DNA from: Sutcliffiella rhizosphaerae
GTDB lineage: Bacteria; Bacillota; Bacilli; Bacillales; Bacillaceae_I
Assembly (NCBI RefSeq): GCF_917563925.1
Contig: NZ_CAKJTJ010000022.1
Span: 1 to 64,000, forward strand
Reading direction: 5' to 3'
Length of the DNA: 64,000 nt
The notes under the pieces are model-generated. The model did not search any database, was not told the DNA's origin, and saw nothing but the letters and a program-made list of their open reading frames with translations. Position numbers and translations under genes: made by a program. Position 1 is the first letter of the stretch. The number at the start of each line of letters is the position of its first letter. Of the stretch, positions 25,004 to 33,304 are shown one piece after another.

Positions 25004-25732
25004 TCAATCAGATCGAATCCCTACTACCTTACCAATTATCTGCTCACGAGTGATAAGCCCCTGTGTCCCTCTCATCCAATCATCACTCATGCCAAAAAAG
25101 TGTTTTTCAGGAATATTGGTTTTTGGTATATTTAACTCAAATAACTCTAGCATTCCTTCCTTATTGTAAACCATGTTTATTTTATCCATCTCAATGAAAT
25201 ACTCCTCTTTTTCTAATCCTAGCCGGTGTGCCTTGCCATAAAATGTATCTAGCATCTTATTATCAATGTAAACCTGCCCTACTTTTATCTCTAAGCTTTC
25301 CCCTTCAAGACCCACAATTCTTATTAGATGATCACGGTCACCTTCCCCTTTATAATAAACAATGTCACCTCTGGAAAATTGGGTTATCTCAGGATCAATG
25401 ATAACGATGTCGTCATAAAAATCATGATTTCCCCGATCCATATTGTCTGATACATAATGTACTTTTATCATTCCTTCTTCTACAGACTCTATAACCGGAA
25501 TGTCAGCTCTTGTAACTGTGTCGGTGGTAGTTCCTGGCCCTGATTGTAAGGTAAAAATTAATACCACTATTAATGATACTGCTAGTATAAAAGCAGCATA
25601 TCCAAACACTGTTTTATTTTTCTTTCCTTTTACGCTGCCTATATTTTCAAGAAAACGGTGTTTGTCTGTGTCTGTTATTTCAACATCTTCTAAAACAGAC
25701 TCCTCCAATATTTTTCTCAGTTTTTGCCTCAT
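25004..25732 (-). CDS. Anti-sigma-like membrane protein with inactive signal-peptidase (S26) domain
   Basis: A 242-aa protein: cytoplasmic N-terminus of about 40 residues, one span at 42-62, and an outside domain with the S26 folds YVSDNMDRGNHDFYDD, FSRGDIVYYKGEGDRDHLIRIVGLEGE and FFGMSDDWMRGTQ. Active signal peptidases have a Lys in the strand before R-I-V-G-L; here the position is Ile137, and the serine region is atypical, so peptidase activity is unlikely. It overlaps the ECF sigma gene by ATGA. The role as anti-sigma sensor is inferred from this pairing. Confidence 0.7.
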   Translation of the reverse strand: MRQKLRKILEESVLEDVEITDTDKHRFLENIGSVKGKKNKTVFGYAAFILAVSLIVVLIFTLQSGPGTTTDTVTRADIPVIESVEEGMIKVHYVSDNMDRGNHDFYDDIVIIDPEITQFSRGDIVYYKGEGDRDHLIRIVGLEGESLEIKVGQVYIDNKMLDTFYGKAHRLGLEKEEYFIEMDKINMVYNKEGMLELFELNIPKTNIPEKHFFGMSDDWMRGTQGLITREQIIGKVVGIRSD

Positions 25733-26262
25733 TCAAAATCACCGCCCCTCAATACCTCTTTCAGTGATGATCTTGCTCGATGCAGTCTGGTTTTCACTGT
25801 ATTTTCATTGATTTCCAGTATACTGCTGATTTCTTTAATCCCCAGTTCTTGATAATAAAATAATATAATGACTTCTCTTAGTTTGATGGGTAGCTGGAGG
25901 ATAGCCATTCCAATTTCTTTCTCTTCCTCACTAACAACTGCCTGATTCTCTGGCGTCTTTGTTTCCACTAATTTATCACCAGCATCTTTACTGAAAAATA
26001 TATTCCAGAAGCTCCATCTCCGTAAGTGATCACGGCACTTGTTAACAGTAATTCTTATTAACCATGTTTTATAGGAGCATTCTTCTCGAAACTCCTCCAG
26101 CTTTTTGTAACAAGCTATAAAAACCTCTTGCAAGACATCTTCTGCAAGGTTTATATCTTTTAAGTAAAGATACGCTGTTCGTTTAACCTCTGTTGCGTAC
26201 CTATTGAATAGTTGCTCCACAAAGTCCTTTTTGTTTAGCCATTCTTCCCGAAGCTCCCCCAC
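25729..26262 (-). CDS. ECF-type RNA polymerase sigma factor
   Basis: A 177-aa sigma-70-family factor. Region 2 is residues 15-80 (EDVLQEVFIACYKKL ... SYKTWLIRITVNKCRDHLRR) and region 4 is at 115-170 (LPIKLREVIILFYYQELGIKEISSILEINENTVKTRLHRAR). Start is GTG after a G-rich ribosome site. It is co-transcribed and coupled with the membrane protein downstream, which probably holds it inactive until a surface signal arrives. Confidence 0.9.
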   Translation of the reverse strand: MGELREEWLNKKDFVEQLFNRYATEVKRTAYLYLKDINLAEDVLQEVFIACYKKLEEFREECSYKTWLIRITVNKCRDHLRRWSFWNIFFSKDAGDKLVETKTPENQAVVSEEEKEIGMAILQLPIKLREVIILFYYQELGIKEISSILEINENTVKTRLHRARSSLKEVLRGGDFE

Positions 26263-26327
26263 ACACTTCCCCCCTCATGCTTTCATATTAATAGACGCAG
26301 CTAGTGACTTTAGGTTCCCTAACATAA

Positions 26328-26362
26328 AAAAGTGTTAACTCCTAATGAATTAACACTTTTTA
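26328..26362. terminator. Bidirectional terminator
   Basis: Perfect 11-bp stem AAAAGTGTTAA / TTAACACTTTT with an 11-base loop and T/A runs on both sides, downstream of the 66-aa gene. Confidence 0.75.
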
Positions 26363-26368
26363 TAACGT

Positions 26369-26569
26369 TTAGTTTTTCAAATAAACCACAAGCTCTTCAA
26401 ACCAAATGCCTTCTTGTTCATAATGATTTAAAATAAATTCATCAAAGTTATAAACCTCCTCAGCAAAATGGATGCTACTGGATCTCTCAATGGCCATCAT
26501 CAATCCGCTCAAGTCAGAGGTATGAGTTTCATATATTAACTCGTCCTGATAATAATATTTCACATTCAA
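26369..26569 (-). CDS. Hypothetical protein, 66 aa
   Basis: Acidic soluble protein (for example YYQDELIYETHTSDLSGLM and NHYEQEGIWFEELVVYL). Start codon TTG or the GTG two codons later; the ribosome site GAGAGGG lies close to either. It follows the deoxyribosyltransferase gene by 16 bases and ends at a terminator, so it is likely the second gene of that pair. Family not recognised. Confidence 0.5.
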   Translation of the reverse strand: MNVKYYYQDELIYETHTSDLSGLMMAIERSSSIHFAEEVYNFDEFILNHYEQEGIWFEELVVYLKN

Positions 26570-26585
26570 AGCAATACAGCCCTCT

Positions 26586-26966
26586 CTAACGTAGTTTTTC
26601 TATTAGATCATCGACAGTACCAATTACCTTCACCACGTTATCCAGATGATAAAACGTGCTTGTTGTTTCAGGATTATTCACATCATCATTGGTCGAGTAT
26701 AAATAGATACGTTTGTTATGGCCAAGAGCTATTCCAAACTCAATGTGACTTCCTTTTCCCGCTGGTAACAACACAATCACGAAGTCCGCCTCAATGACTG
26801 CCTCTTTCTCCAGCTCACCAATTCTTTTTAATTCTTTTAATGTTGCTGCTCTTTCGTTCTGAGTCCAGTCGTAGGTTTGCACATACCCCTGTTGTCGTAA
26901 AATGTCACTTACTTCCCTGACCATATCAATATTTTGAAAACTTGATGCGATATAGAATTTTTTCAT
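26586..26966 (-). CDS. Nucleoside 2-deoxyribosyltransferase-family protein
   Basis: About 126 aa from the ATG at 26966 (AAGGAGACC upstream). MKKFYIASSFQNIDMVREV, VIEADFVIVLLPAGKGSHIEFGIALG and KRIYLYS form the Rossmann-like fold, with the conserved Glu in HIEFG acting as nucleophile in known enzymes. It would cleave or exchange bases of deoxynucleosides or bind a nucleotide signal. Co-transcribed with the 66-aa gene. Confidence 0.75.
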   Translation of the reverse strand: MKKFYIASSFQNIDMVREVSDILRQQGYVQTYDWTQNERAATLKELKRIGELEKEAVIEADFVIVLLPAGKGSHIEFGIALGHNKRIYLYSTNDDVNNPETTSTFYHLDNVVKVIGTVDDLIEKLR

Positions 26967-27087
26967 GTTGGTCTCCTTATATATCTTTTCTCTATAAAAG
27001 TATTTCAACAAAAAGAGAGATTCCCCTTTAAAACTCACAAAAAAAGACGTTTATCTTATTTAGATGAACGTCCTTGCATGGATTTTA

Positions 27088-27846
27088 TTATTGTATTTCC
27101 TCTTCTTTAACTTTTGAAAAAAACCATCCTCCTCCTGCAATTAACAGGAGTACAACGTAAAACGTTATTTTCCATTCTGGAGATTTTGGGAATTTCTCTG
27201 GAATGATAGCTAGCTCTGGATGACCTAATGTATATACAAGGAGCTTTACGCCAACCCATCCTACGATTAAGAAAGCAGCTATTTCTAAGCCAGGTCTTTT
27301 ATGCAGCAAGGCTACAAATAAGTTGGCAGCAAATCGCATTATAATAAGTCCAATTAAACCACCAGCAAATATAACTAAAAATTTCCCGCCATCAAGTCCC
27401 CCGATTCTAGGCAAGTTAGTGTTTGGCAGTGTTACAGCAAGCGCAACTGCTGCTAGAATAGAATCTACTGCAAAAGCAATATCTGCTAATTCTACCTTTA
27501 AAACAGTTCCCCAAAAACCGGCTTTCTTACTTTCTTTTTTCTTGATTTTATGCTTTTTCCAAACGTACCGTCGAAAAATATGATTCAACGCGATAAAGAG
27601 AAGGTATATCGCACCGATCGCTTGAACCTGCCAAACATCCACTAAAAAGGAAATGACAAACAAGGAACCGAATCGAAATACAAAAGCACCAGCCAATCCA
27701 TAAAATAATGCTTTTTTCCGCTCTTCATCCGGTAAGTGCTTTACCATAATTGCCAACACTAACGCATTATCGGCTGCTAATATTCCCTCTAATATGATTA
27801 ACACTAATAAAACCCAAGTGTATTCAAATAAAATGGAAAGCTCCAT
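27088..27846 (-). CDS. TerC-family membrane protein, YceF/YkoY-like metal exporter
   Basis: About 252 aa with seven or more membrane spans. LLVLIILEGILAADNALVLAIMV holds the TerC Asp pair in the first span and VELADIAFAVDSILAA the second conserved acidic site. The closest relatives known to me are B. subtilis YceF and YkoY, which export manganese to supply secreted enzymes. The start is one of two adjacent ATGs; the second is better spaced from GGGGGAT. A perfect 12-bp inverted repeat ends just before the ribosome site. Confidence 0.8.
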   Translation of the reverse strand: MELSILFEYTWVLLVLIILEGILAADNALVLAIMVKHLPDEERKKALFYGLAGAFVFRFGSLFVISFLVDVWQVQAIGAIYLLFIALNHIFRRYVWKKHKIKKKESKKAGFWGTVLKVELADIAFAVDSILAAVALAVTLPNTNLPRIGGLDGGKFLVIFAGGLIGLIIMRFAANLFVALLHKRPGLEIAAFLIVGWVGVKLLVYTLGHPELAIIPEKFPKSPEWKITFYVVLLLIAGGGWFFSKVKEEEIQ

Positions 27847-27857
27847 CATAATCCCCC

Positions 27858-27908
27858 TAAAAGCAGATTTTCGCCTTATAATATAATGTGCAATTCAATC
27901 TGCTTTTA
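27858..27908 (-). promoter_or_regulatory. 12-bp inverted repeat ahead of the TerC gene
   Basis: TAAAAGCAGATT (27858-27869) and AATCTGCTTTTA (27897-27908) are perfect complements separated by 27 bases that contain TATATTATAA, a possible -10 element. The downstream arm ends right at the GGGGGAT ribosome site. It could be a regulator site pair or an RNA hairpin that controls translation; it lacks the T run of a terminator. No yybP-ykoY riboswitch was seen. Confidence 0.45.
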
Positions 27909-27946
27909 GTAATGATTTTTATTTTTCTTTTTATTTATTTTTAGGA

Positions 27947-28807
27947 CTAATTCGTATTCCATTCTTTGATAATCGCTAATGCTTCATCTAAATTTTTAAC
28001 CCCTTGCACTTCTATAGGGAGGTTTAACTCTTCCTTAGCCTTTAATGCTTCCTTGAGATTTGAAGTAGGTACAATCATGTGAGTGTGTCCATATCGGGTT
28101 GCTATTTGGATTTTCTCCTTAATTCCTCCAACAAATAATACCTTTCCATCCTTATTAATAGCACCTGTTACTCCAATGGAAAGCTTATTTTTCCAAGTAG
28201 GTTCTATAGAAAGATAGGAAAGAACAAGCGCTAAACCCGCACTGTCTCCACCTACATCTTTTCTATAGAAATAATTATGAATTTCGGTATGTTCTTTATC
28301 AATAAAGTAATTTACATTCTCTTTCATCTCATCATAAGAATTCTTTTTATTTAGAAAGTTATGTATTAAAGCTACACTCTTACTTTCATATCTAATAATA
28401 TTTGAAACAGGTTCTACCTTAAGAAGTACAGTATCGTCAAAATAAGTAATTTTTTCATTTTTATACTTTTGATACTCTGCTATGCTTATGATGTGAATTC
28501 CTGATCCAACTACTATTTCTTCGGTTGGAGTATAAAATTTATAGATAACTTCAACTATTTCATATTTAGTAGTAGGGAACTCAAATACTAACAACACAAA
28601 GCTAAAAACAGTAGTGATAATAAACGTCCTTCTTAAAATTCGAATGTCCAAAGCGACAAAAATATATATAAAATTCCCAATTACAAGCAACAATAAAAAC
28701 AGTACAAAGTACCAAGCTGAAATATGGTCGAATAAGTACAAATAGAGAAACGATAAATATAAAAAGCATGATGCCAAAAATGGCATAGTATGATACGACT
28801 TCTCCAT
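27947..28807 (-). CDS. Membrane-anchored Lon-type (S16) serine protease
   Basis: A 286-aa protein with about three N-terminal spans up to residue 75 and a Lon proteolytic domain at about 175-286. The catalytic dyad is Ser189 in VGGDSAGLAL and Lys230 in FVGGIKEK, both intact. There is no ATPase domain and no PDZ part is obvious, unlike YlbL. It should cleave membrane or extracytoplasmic proteins. GGGGGAT ribosome site. The histidine phosphatase gene ends 15 bases upstream. Confidence 0.8.
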   Translation of the reverse strand: MEKSYHTMPFLASCFLYLSFLYLYLFDHISAWYFVLFLLLLVIGNFIYIFVALDIRILRRTFIITTVFSFVLLVFEFPTTKYEIVEVIYKFYTPTEEIVVGSGIHIISIAEYQKYKNEKITYFDDTVLLKVEPVSNIIRYESKSVALIHNFLNKKNSYDEMKENVNYFIDKEHTEIHNYFYRKDVGGDSAGLALVLSYLSIEPTWKNKLSIGVTGAINKDGKVLFVGGIKEKIQIATRYGHTHMIVPTSNLKEALKAKEELNLPIEVQGVKNLDEALAIIKEWNTN

Positions 28808-28822
28808 GATATCCCCCAGTTT

Positions 28823-29377
28823 CTATCTCTCCCACAATTTCTCTACACTAATAAGTTTCGAATTATTAAAAATCAGCTTATAAATATCTGGCATGTCTAG
28901 GTTGTTCCAAAAGGATAAATCAAAGGCTGAATTGTAATGATTCATTATTAAAACCATAATGTTGCCGTGGGAACCTATGACAATATTTTTGCCATCGTAT
29001 TTCTCTAATATATGCTCGAAGATCTGAATGCCTCTGCTTTGTGCTTCGTTATTTGATTCACCATCTTTCCATGAGAAATCAGGTTCCTGCCAGACTTTTT
29101 TGATAGCGGTTGCGAAATCACCAATAGGAACTTTAGATAGGGTACGCTCTTTAAGGTTTTCATGAACCTCTACAGTCAGTCCAAAATAATCTGCTGCACC
29201 TTGTACAGTTTGTATGGCTCTTCTATAGGGACTTGAAAGCACGACTTCTATCGGTGCTTCTCCCAGTATTTCTGTTACTCTTTCGGCATCCATCATTCCT
29301 TCACTGGATAACGGTCTTCCTAGCTCATCTGGTGTGTATACAGAATGAGCATGTCTTACAAAATACACAGTAGTCAT
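28823..29377 (-). CDS. Histidine phosphatase (phosphoglycerate-mutase-like)
   Basis: About 184 aa. VYFVRHAHSVYT near the start carries the phosphorylated His of the RHG-type motif (here RHAHS), VVLSSPYRRAIQTVQ the second Arg and IVIGSHGNIMVLI the second catalytic His. Substrate unknown; members dephosphorylate sugars or nucleotides. ATG at 29377 with GGAG nine bases upstream. Confidence 0.85.
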   Translation of the reverse strand: MTTVYFVRHAHSVYTPDELGRPLSSEGMMDAERVTEILGEAPIEVVLSSPYRRAIQTVQGAADYFGLTVEVHENLKERTLSKVPIGDFATAIKKVWQEPDFSWKDGESNNEAQSRGIQIFEHILEKYDGKNIVIGSHGNIMVLIMNHYNSAFDLSFWNNLDMPDIYKLIFNNSKLISVEKLWER

Positions 29378-29442
29378 CACTTTACTCTCCTATGTCCATA
29401 TAAATAGAGCCCATCCAATTTATGAGCTCCAGTCAGTCATTT

Positions 29443-29793
29443 TTACTTTTCCCATAGTTCAATTCTTCGGCCTTCCGGGTCTTCAATCCAAATGAACTTT
29501 CCATATTCACTTGTTTCTAAATCTTTTACAAGTGGAATGTCTAACTGTTTGAGATGCAGCATACTTTCTTCGATACTTTCCACCTGAAAATTCAACATTA
29601 CTTGTTGTTCTAATGGAAAGTAATCACTACTTTCTGTAAAAAGGGAGAAAACCGTTATATTGTCTCGTTGGGGTGAAATAATTGCCCCGCCCCATTCTTG
29701 CATATCAATGTTCAGTACTTTTTGATACCATCCCTTTAGTTCCTCTACGTTTCTACTTCGGTAGAAAACACCGCCAAATCCTTTTATCTGCAT
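29443..29793 (-). CDS. VOC-family (glyoxalase/bleomycin-resistance fold) protein
   Basis: About 116 aa with one pair of beta-alpha-beta-beta-beta modules: GVFYRSRNVEELKGWYQKVLN at the front and FIWIEDPEGRRIELWE at the end with the metal-binding Glu. The start ATG at 29793 has AGAGGTG six bases before. Function may be a lyase, dioxygenase or drug binding. Confidence 0.8.
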   Translation of the reverse strand: MQIKGFGGVFYRSRNVEELKGWYQKVLNIDMQEWGGAIISPQRDNITVFSLFTESSDYFPLEQQVMLNFQVESIEESMLHLKQLDIPLVKDLETSEYGKFIWIEDPEGRRIELWEK

Positions 29794-29857
29794 TAGGTTC
29801 ACCTCTTAAATCAGGGTAATTCGACAGAAAAAAGCTATATCCCTTCTTTTTCCAATA

Positions 29858-30619
29858 TTAATTATCTAATTCTTTATATGCCGTGAGTGTTTCAAGTAAA
29901 AAATCTCGATGATACCCAGTCTTGGCATGAATCCGCTCCACCCAACCTTCCAATTTGCCAGTTAGGTCCTTATCATTCTTAATTCCTTCTGTCGTACTAA
30001 GGTAGCTTTTCCAGTTATAGAATTCCCAATGTGCAGTTTCATTTTTATAGGGAATCCTGCATTCTAATAATGGTTTTGGATATATGTTGTTTTGTGAGAT
30101 TTCTGCGGCTCTCATAAAATCCTCTAACTCTATCGGTTGTAAATCATAGTGCTGTCGTGACATTTTTCCGTTTGGTCGATGATAGTGGATTTCAACCGTT
30201 TCCTTACTTGGGATTACTTGAATATCTGCTGCTGGAAAAAATCCACTATGCTTAGCATGGCTGAAATTTTCATTAACATCGAGTAAGATTGGGGATAGCC
30301 ATTGATCACCTAAGTCACACAAAAAGCGATTACCTTTTTCATCAAGAGCCATAACTGCGACATGAGCCTCTTCGCTCCCGATATCATGGCCAATTGGATA
30401 TGCCTCAATTCTATCTTTCTTAAACTCATCCAATAGCCAAATGGCTAAATCAAAACAGTTTCCTGTAATGCCATATGCTTCATAATCTTCTTTCATTTGA
30501 GAAACAGATCGCTGTCTCTGTTCTTCTCTACGTTTATGAACCCATATTTTCGTTAACGTTTCCATCGGAAAAGTATTAAATTTTTGCCAGGTGGATTGAA
30601 TATATTTAGGTGAAAACAT
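29858..30619 (-). CDS. Arylamine N-acetyltransferase-like protein
   Basis: About 253 aa. GNCFDLAIWLL (Cys55 from the chosen start), SEEAHVAVM (His86) and LCDLGDQWLSP (Asp) follow the Cys-His-Asp triad of NAT/transglutaminase-like enzymes. The N- and C-terminal parts diverge from classical NATs, so acyl donor and acceptor are open. Ribosome site GGAAGGTG with ATG at 30619. It may be coupled with the SRPBCC gene 13 bases upstream. Confidence 0.6.
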   Translation of the reverse strand: MFSPKYIQSTWQKFNTFPMETLTKIWVHKRREEQRQRSVSQMKEDYEAYGITGNCFDLAIWLLDEFKKDRIEAYPIGHDIGSEEAHVAVMALDEKGNRFLCDLGDQWLSPILLDVNENFSHAKHSGFFPAADIQVIPSKETVEIHYHRPNGKMSRQHYDLQPIELEDFMRAAEISQNNIYPKPLLECRIPYKNETAHWEFYNWKSYLSTTEGIKNDKDLTGKLEGWVERIHAKTGYHRDFLLETLTAYKELDN

Positions 30620-30632
30620 AAAGAACACCTTC

Positions 30633-31112
30633 CTATGTAGTGGTAGTAAAAATTTCTTTATAATAGGACCTTAAAGAAGAAGCATTATTTTTCCATTCTA
30701 TTTCTTCTCCATTCACAATCTGCTCGAAAACATCTAAACATCTGTGCCAGCCTGCTGCAATATACATTGCCATTTCTTTATTATCAAAAGTATGTATGAA
30801 TGTAAGTTTGCATCCATTCATTTCTTTCTTTACATACATTTCCAACAAATCCTCTACCTCTTTAAATACGAAGGTGCTTGGTGCTTCCAATTTACTAATA
30901 ACTCCTTCATATAAACTGCCATCTCCATCATTGAAATGGATCTTTCCACCAACCCTCCATTCCACTTCTCCTGTTGCAAAAGGATACCAAAGGGTGAAAA
31001 GATGAGAATCTGTGAGTGTTTGAAAAACCTCTTCCGTTTGTTTTGGGAAAAATCGTTCAAATTGTAAACAATAGCGGTTATCCGCTTGATATAATTTGCC
31101 AAATTGATTCAT
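30633..31112 (-). CDS. SRPBCC (START/AHSA1-like) domain protein
   Basis: About 159 aa, start ATG at 31112 because AAGGAG lies eight bases before; the longer frame overlaps the upstream gene. FERFFPKQTEEVFQTLTD, GGKIHFNDGDGSLYEG and TFVFKEVEDLLEMYV are the typical SRPBCC pattern. A ligand-binding or stress role is likely. It differs from the AHSA1 protein at 2322. Confidence 0.75.
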   Translation of the reverse strand: MNQFGKLYQADNRYCLQFERFFPKQTEEVFQTLTDSHLFTLWYPFATGEVEWRVGGKIHFNDGDGSLYEGVISKLEAPSTFVFKEVEDLLEMYVKKEMNGCKLTFIHTFDNKEMAMYIAAGWHRCLDVFEQIVNGEEIEWKNNASSLRSYYKEIFTTTT

Positions 31113-31128
31113 TGCATAAGCTCCTTCC

Positions 31129-31431
31129 TCAGTGTCCATAAAACTCAACATAATGAAAAAAACCGTATCTTTTTACTAAATAATTCTCTAACATTCCTTG
31201 GGTCGCTTTTTCAATCGGCGGGTTTGTTAATGTGTATATTTTGGCATTCATTTGTTCATAACTTTCTTTTTCCCCAGTACTGTAATTATTATAATCCATA
31301 ATATCCGTTGTCATTGCAATTATAGGATTTCCACTAACAAAAACATATGTACGAACTGCTAGATTAGGTGTGGAATGTAGGGTTAATATCGCTATTATTA
31401 ACGCTAAAACAACCATTTTTTTCTTCTTCAT
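31129..31431 (-). CDS. Small exported protein, 100 aa
   Basis: Signal peptide or anchor MKKKKMVVLALIIAILTLHS, then a polar domain with DIMDYNNYSTGEKESYEQM. GAGGGAG precedes the ATG. It sits between a 92-aa membrane protein gene and the SRPBCC gene. Family not recognised. Confidence 0.5.
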   Translation of the reverse strand: MKKKKMVVLALIIAILTLHSTPNLAVRTYVFVSGNPIIAMTTDIMDYNNYSTGEKESYEQMNAKIYTLTNPPIEKATQGMLENYLVKRYGFFHYVEFYGH

Positions 31432-31451
31432 ATATGGTACTCCCTCACCCT

Positions 31452-31730
31452 TTAGAAATTTTCCCCAGTTACGTTTTTATAAATTCCAGCTGCTAAAATT
31501 CCAATACCAATTAAAAAGATAACGGGAAACATAATCCCCATAACAGCTACTGCCGCAAACCCTTCTCCTACCATTACACCATAGCTAATAGCAACAAGCC
31601 ATGTAAAAAGCGGGGCAATAGAAAACATGGTAATTACACCCCAGATGATAAGTATTTTCTTAGGGAACTTCCTACTGAGTATAAAACCTAATAATAAGGT
31701 AGCTGTTAAAATAAGCAGTGCAAAAGGCAT
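31452..31730 (-). CDS. Small membrane protein, about 92 aa
   Basis: Three hydrophobic spans (FALLILTATLLLGFIL, ILIIWGVITMFSIAPLFTWLV, VMGIMFPVIFLIGIGILAAG). ATG at 31730 has GGAGGTTATAAAT before it. It is followed by the exported protein at 20 bases. Unknown family. Confidence 0.5.
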   Translation of the reverse strand: MPFALLILTATLLLGFILSRKFPKKILIIWGVITMFSIAPLFTWLVAISYGVMVGEGFAAVAVMGIMFPVIFLIGIGILAAGIYKNVTGENF

Positions 31731-31815
31731 ATTTATAACCTCCAACTCTATTAAACTTAGACGAATAAAATAAGAAAAAGTTCTCTAATTTGTAAAAATA
31801 TTACCCTATTAAGTT

Positions 31816-32640
31816 TCACAATCCTGTAAAAAAGCCTTCCGCAATATTGTTTTTTTCATTCGGCTTTTCTAATAGTGTCCAATGGCCACATTCAGTAATT
31901 TCTACTAATTTTGCATGTGGAAGATGCGATAATAATAGCAGTTTCATGTTGTGAGGAGGTAAAATATCCTTGCTTCCTTGTGCAATTAATATTGGAATGT
32001 CTGATAATGATTGAAGTTTGTCTGTTAAATCATAGTTATCCATAATATCCTTGCTCTGCAGCTAATTTACTTTATGATTGATGGGGGTATATTTTTAATA
32101 CTTCTGAAGAGAAAACATTGAAGGGGTTTATTAAGTTTAATACCATCATCAAATGAAGCTTTACCTTTCTTTATTTTTCTATCTAGCATGAAAAGTTTCC
32201 ACTTATCAACCCATGGTATTTTTCTAATGAGTTCTTTTTGAAATAATACATATCCTTCTGCATTTATGCCTACTGCTGCAGTTAGGAAGATTTTCTTTAC
32301 ACGCTGAGGATAATTAGCAGCATATTGAAGTGCAAGCATGCTTCCCCAAGAATCACCAAAACAAATGAACTTTTTCTATTATTCTTTTCTTAATTCCGCC
32401 AGTACTTCCACTTCATCACTTATCGTATATGTATGGACTAACGGTTCAGTAGACTGCCCCCATTCGGTTTGATCGTTGGAATTTACCTGCTAACGGTAAT
32501 ACATGTAGCAGAATACTGAAGTTCACTACTTGGTCCACCATGAAGGAAAATAATAGACTCACCATTACCGAACGATTTACTAAAAATCTTCCCATTTTTG
32601 CGTATAAAAAGAATGCCTCACCATCTAGCAAAGCATTCTT
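31816..32640 (-). pseudogene. Alpha/beta hydrolase (proline-iminopeptidase-like) pseudogene
   Basis: Pieces of one hydrolase follow each other in different frames: KIFSKSFGNGESIIFLHGGP (oxyanion loop), TEWGQSTEPLVHTYTISDEV, then FICFGDSWGSMLALQYAANY (nucleophile Ser), and finally IPILIAQGSKDILPP and TECGHWTLLEKP (Asp and His). Between them are at least three frameshifts or stops. The longest open pieces are 75 and 90 codons. The gene is dead. Confidence 0.8.
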
Positions 32641-32652
32641 AAAATCGTACGA

Positions 32653-33225
32653 TTATTTTTCTTTCAAGGGCATAACACGGATGCCGCTCTCTTCTAACTT
32701 TGTAATAACGCGTTTTAACCTCTGCTGATGTTCCACCGTTCCTTCTTTCGGAATATAAAACTTCTCATCTTTCGATCTGCCATTTCCAACATAAAATAAA
32801 AAGTTACGAGCGGAGGAATGAACAAGGAGAGAATTATTTGCACGTATTTTACTTTTATCCTTACCAACTTGAAATTCCTCAGATCGAGAATCAAACCCAA
32901 TGTGAAGCTTAGAGTCGATATTTTCATAAAATACGTTACTCCGCTTTTGGACAATTTTTTTTAATATCATATTTACAAGAAATCGAATAACGAAGTAAAA
33001 TACTAATCCAAATACAATTGTAATAACATTTAAGATCACGAACTGGGTACCATCTACAGCAAACTTATAATTTTCAACAATATTATAAATACAAAAGGTA
33101 AGTAGCGCTATGATGTTCCCAACCATTGCAAGTTTAAACAGTGTTTTAATATATGGAGTGTTTTGGAAAAGCTCGTAAGTATCCTCCTTGCTGACCTGAA
33201 ACTGAAATGGGATAATCTTCTTCAA
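32653..33225 (-). CDS. YcxB-like membrane protein
   Basis: A 190-aa protein with two spans at about 35-50 and 60-90 and a C-terminal cytoplasmic part with LLVHSSARNFLFYVG and KFYIPK, the YcxB_C pattern. TTG start after AGGAGG. Function unknown. Confidence 0.7.
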   Translation of the reverse strand: MKKIIPFQFQVSKEDTYELFQNTPYIKTLFKLAMVGNIIALLTFCIYNIVENYKFAVDGTQFVILNVITIVFGLVFYFVIRFLVNMILKKIVQKRSNVFYENIDSKLHIGFDSRSEEFQVGKDKSKIRANNSLLVHSSARNFLFYVGNGRSKDEKFYIPKEGTVEHQQRLKRVITKLEESGIRVMPLKEK

Positions 33226-33304
33226 TGTAATCCTCCTGATGTAATGTAATCTAATTTCTAAATATTATAATTATATTTTAGCATATGAATGTCCCATTTT
33301 AGTT

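Noticed and set aside
27847-27946. yybP-ykoY manganese riboswitch before the TerC gene
   Set aside because: The space is too short and the conserved aptamer parts are absent; only an inverted repeat is seen.
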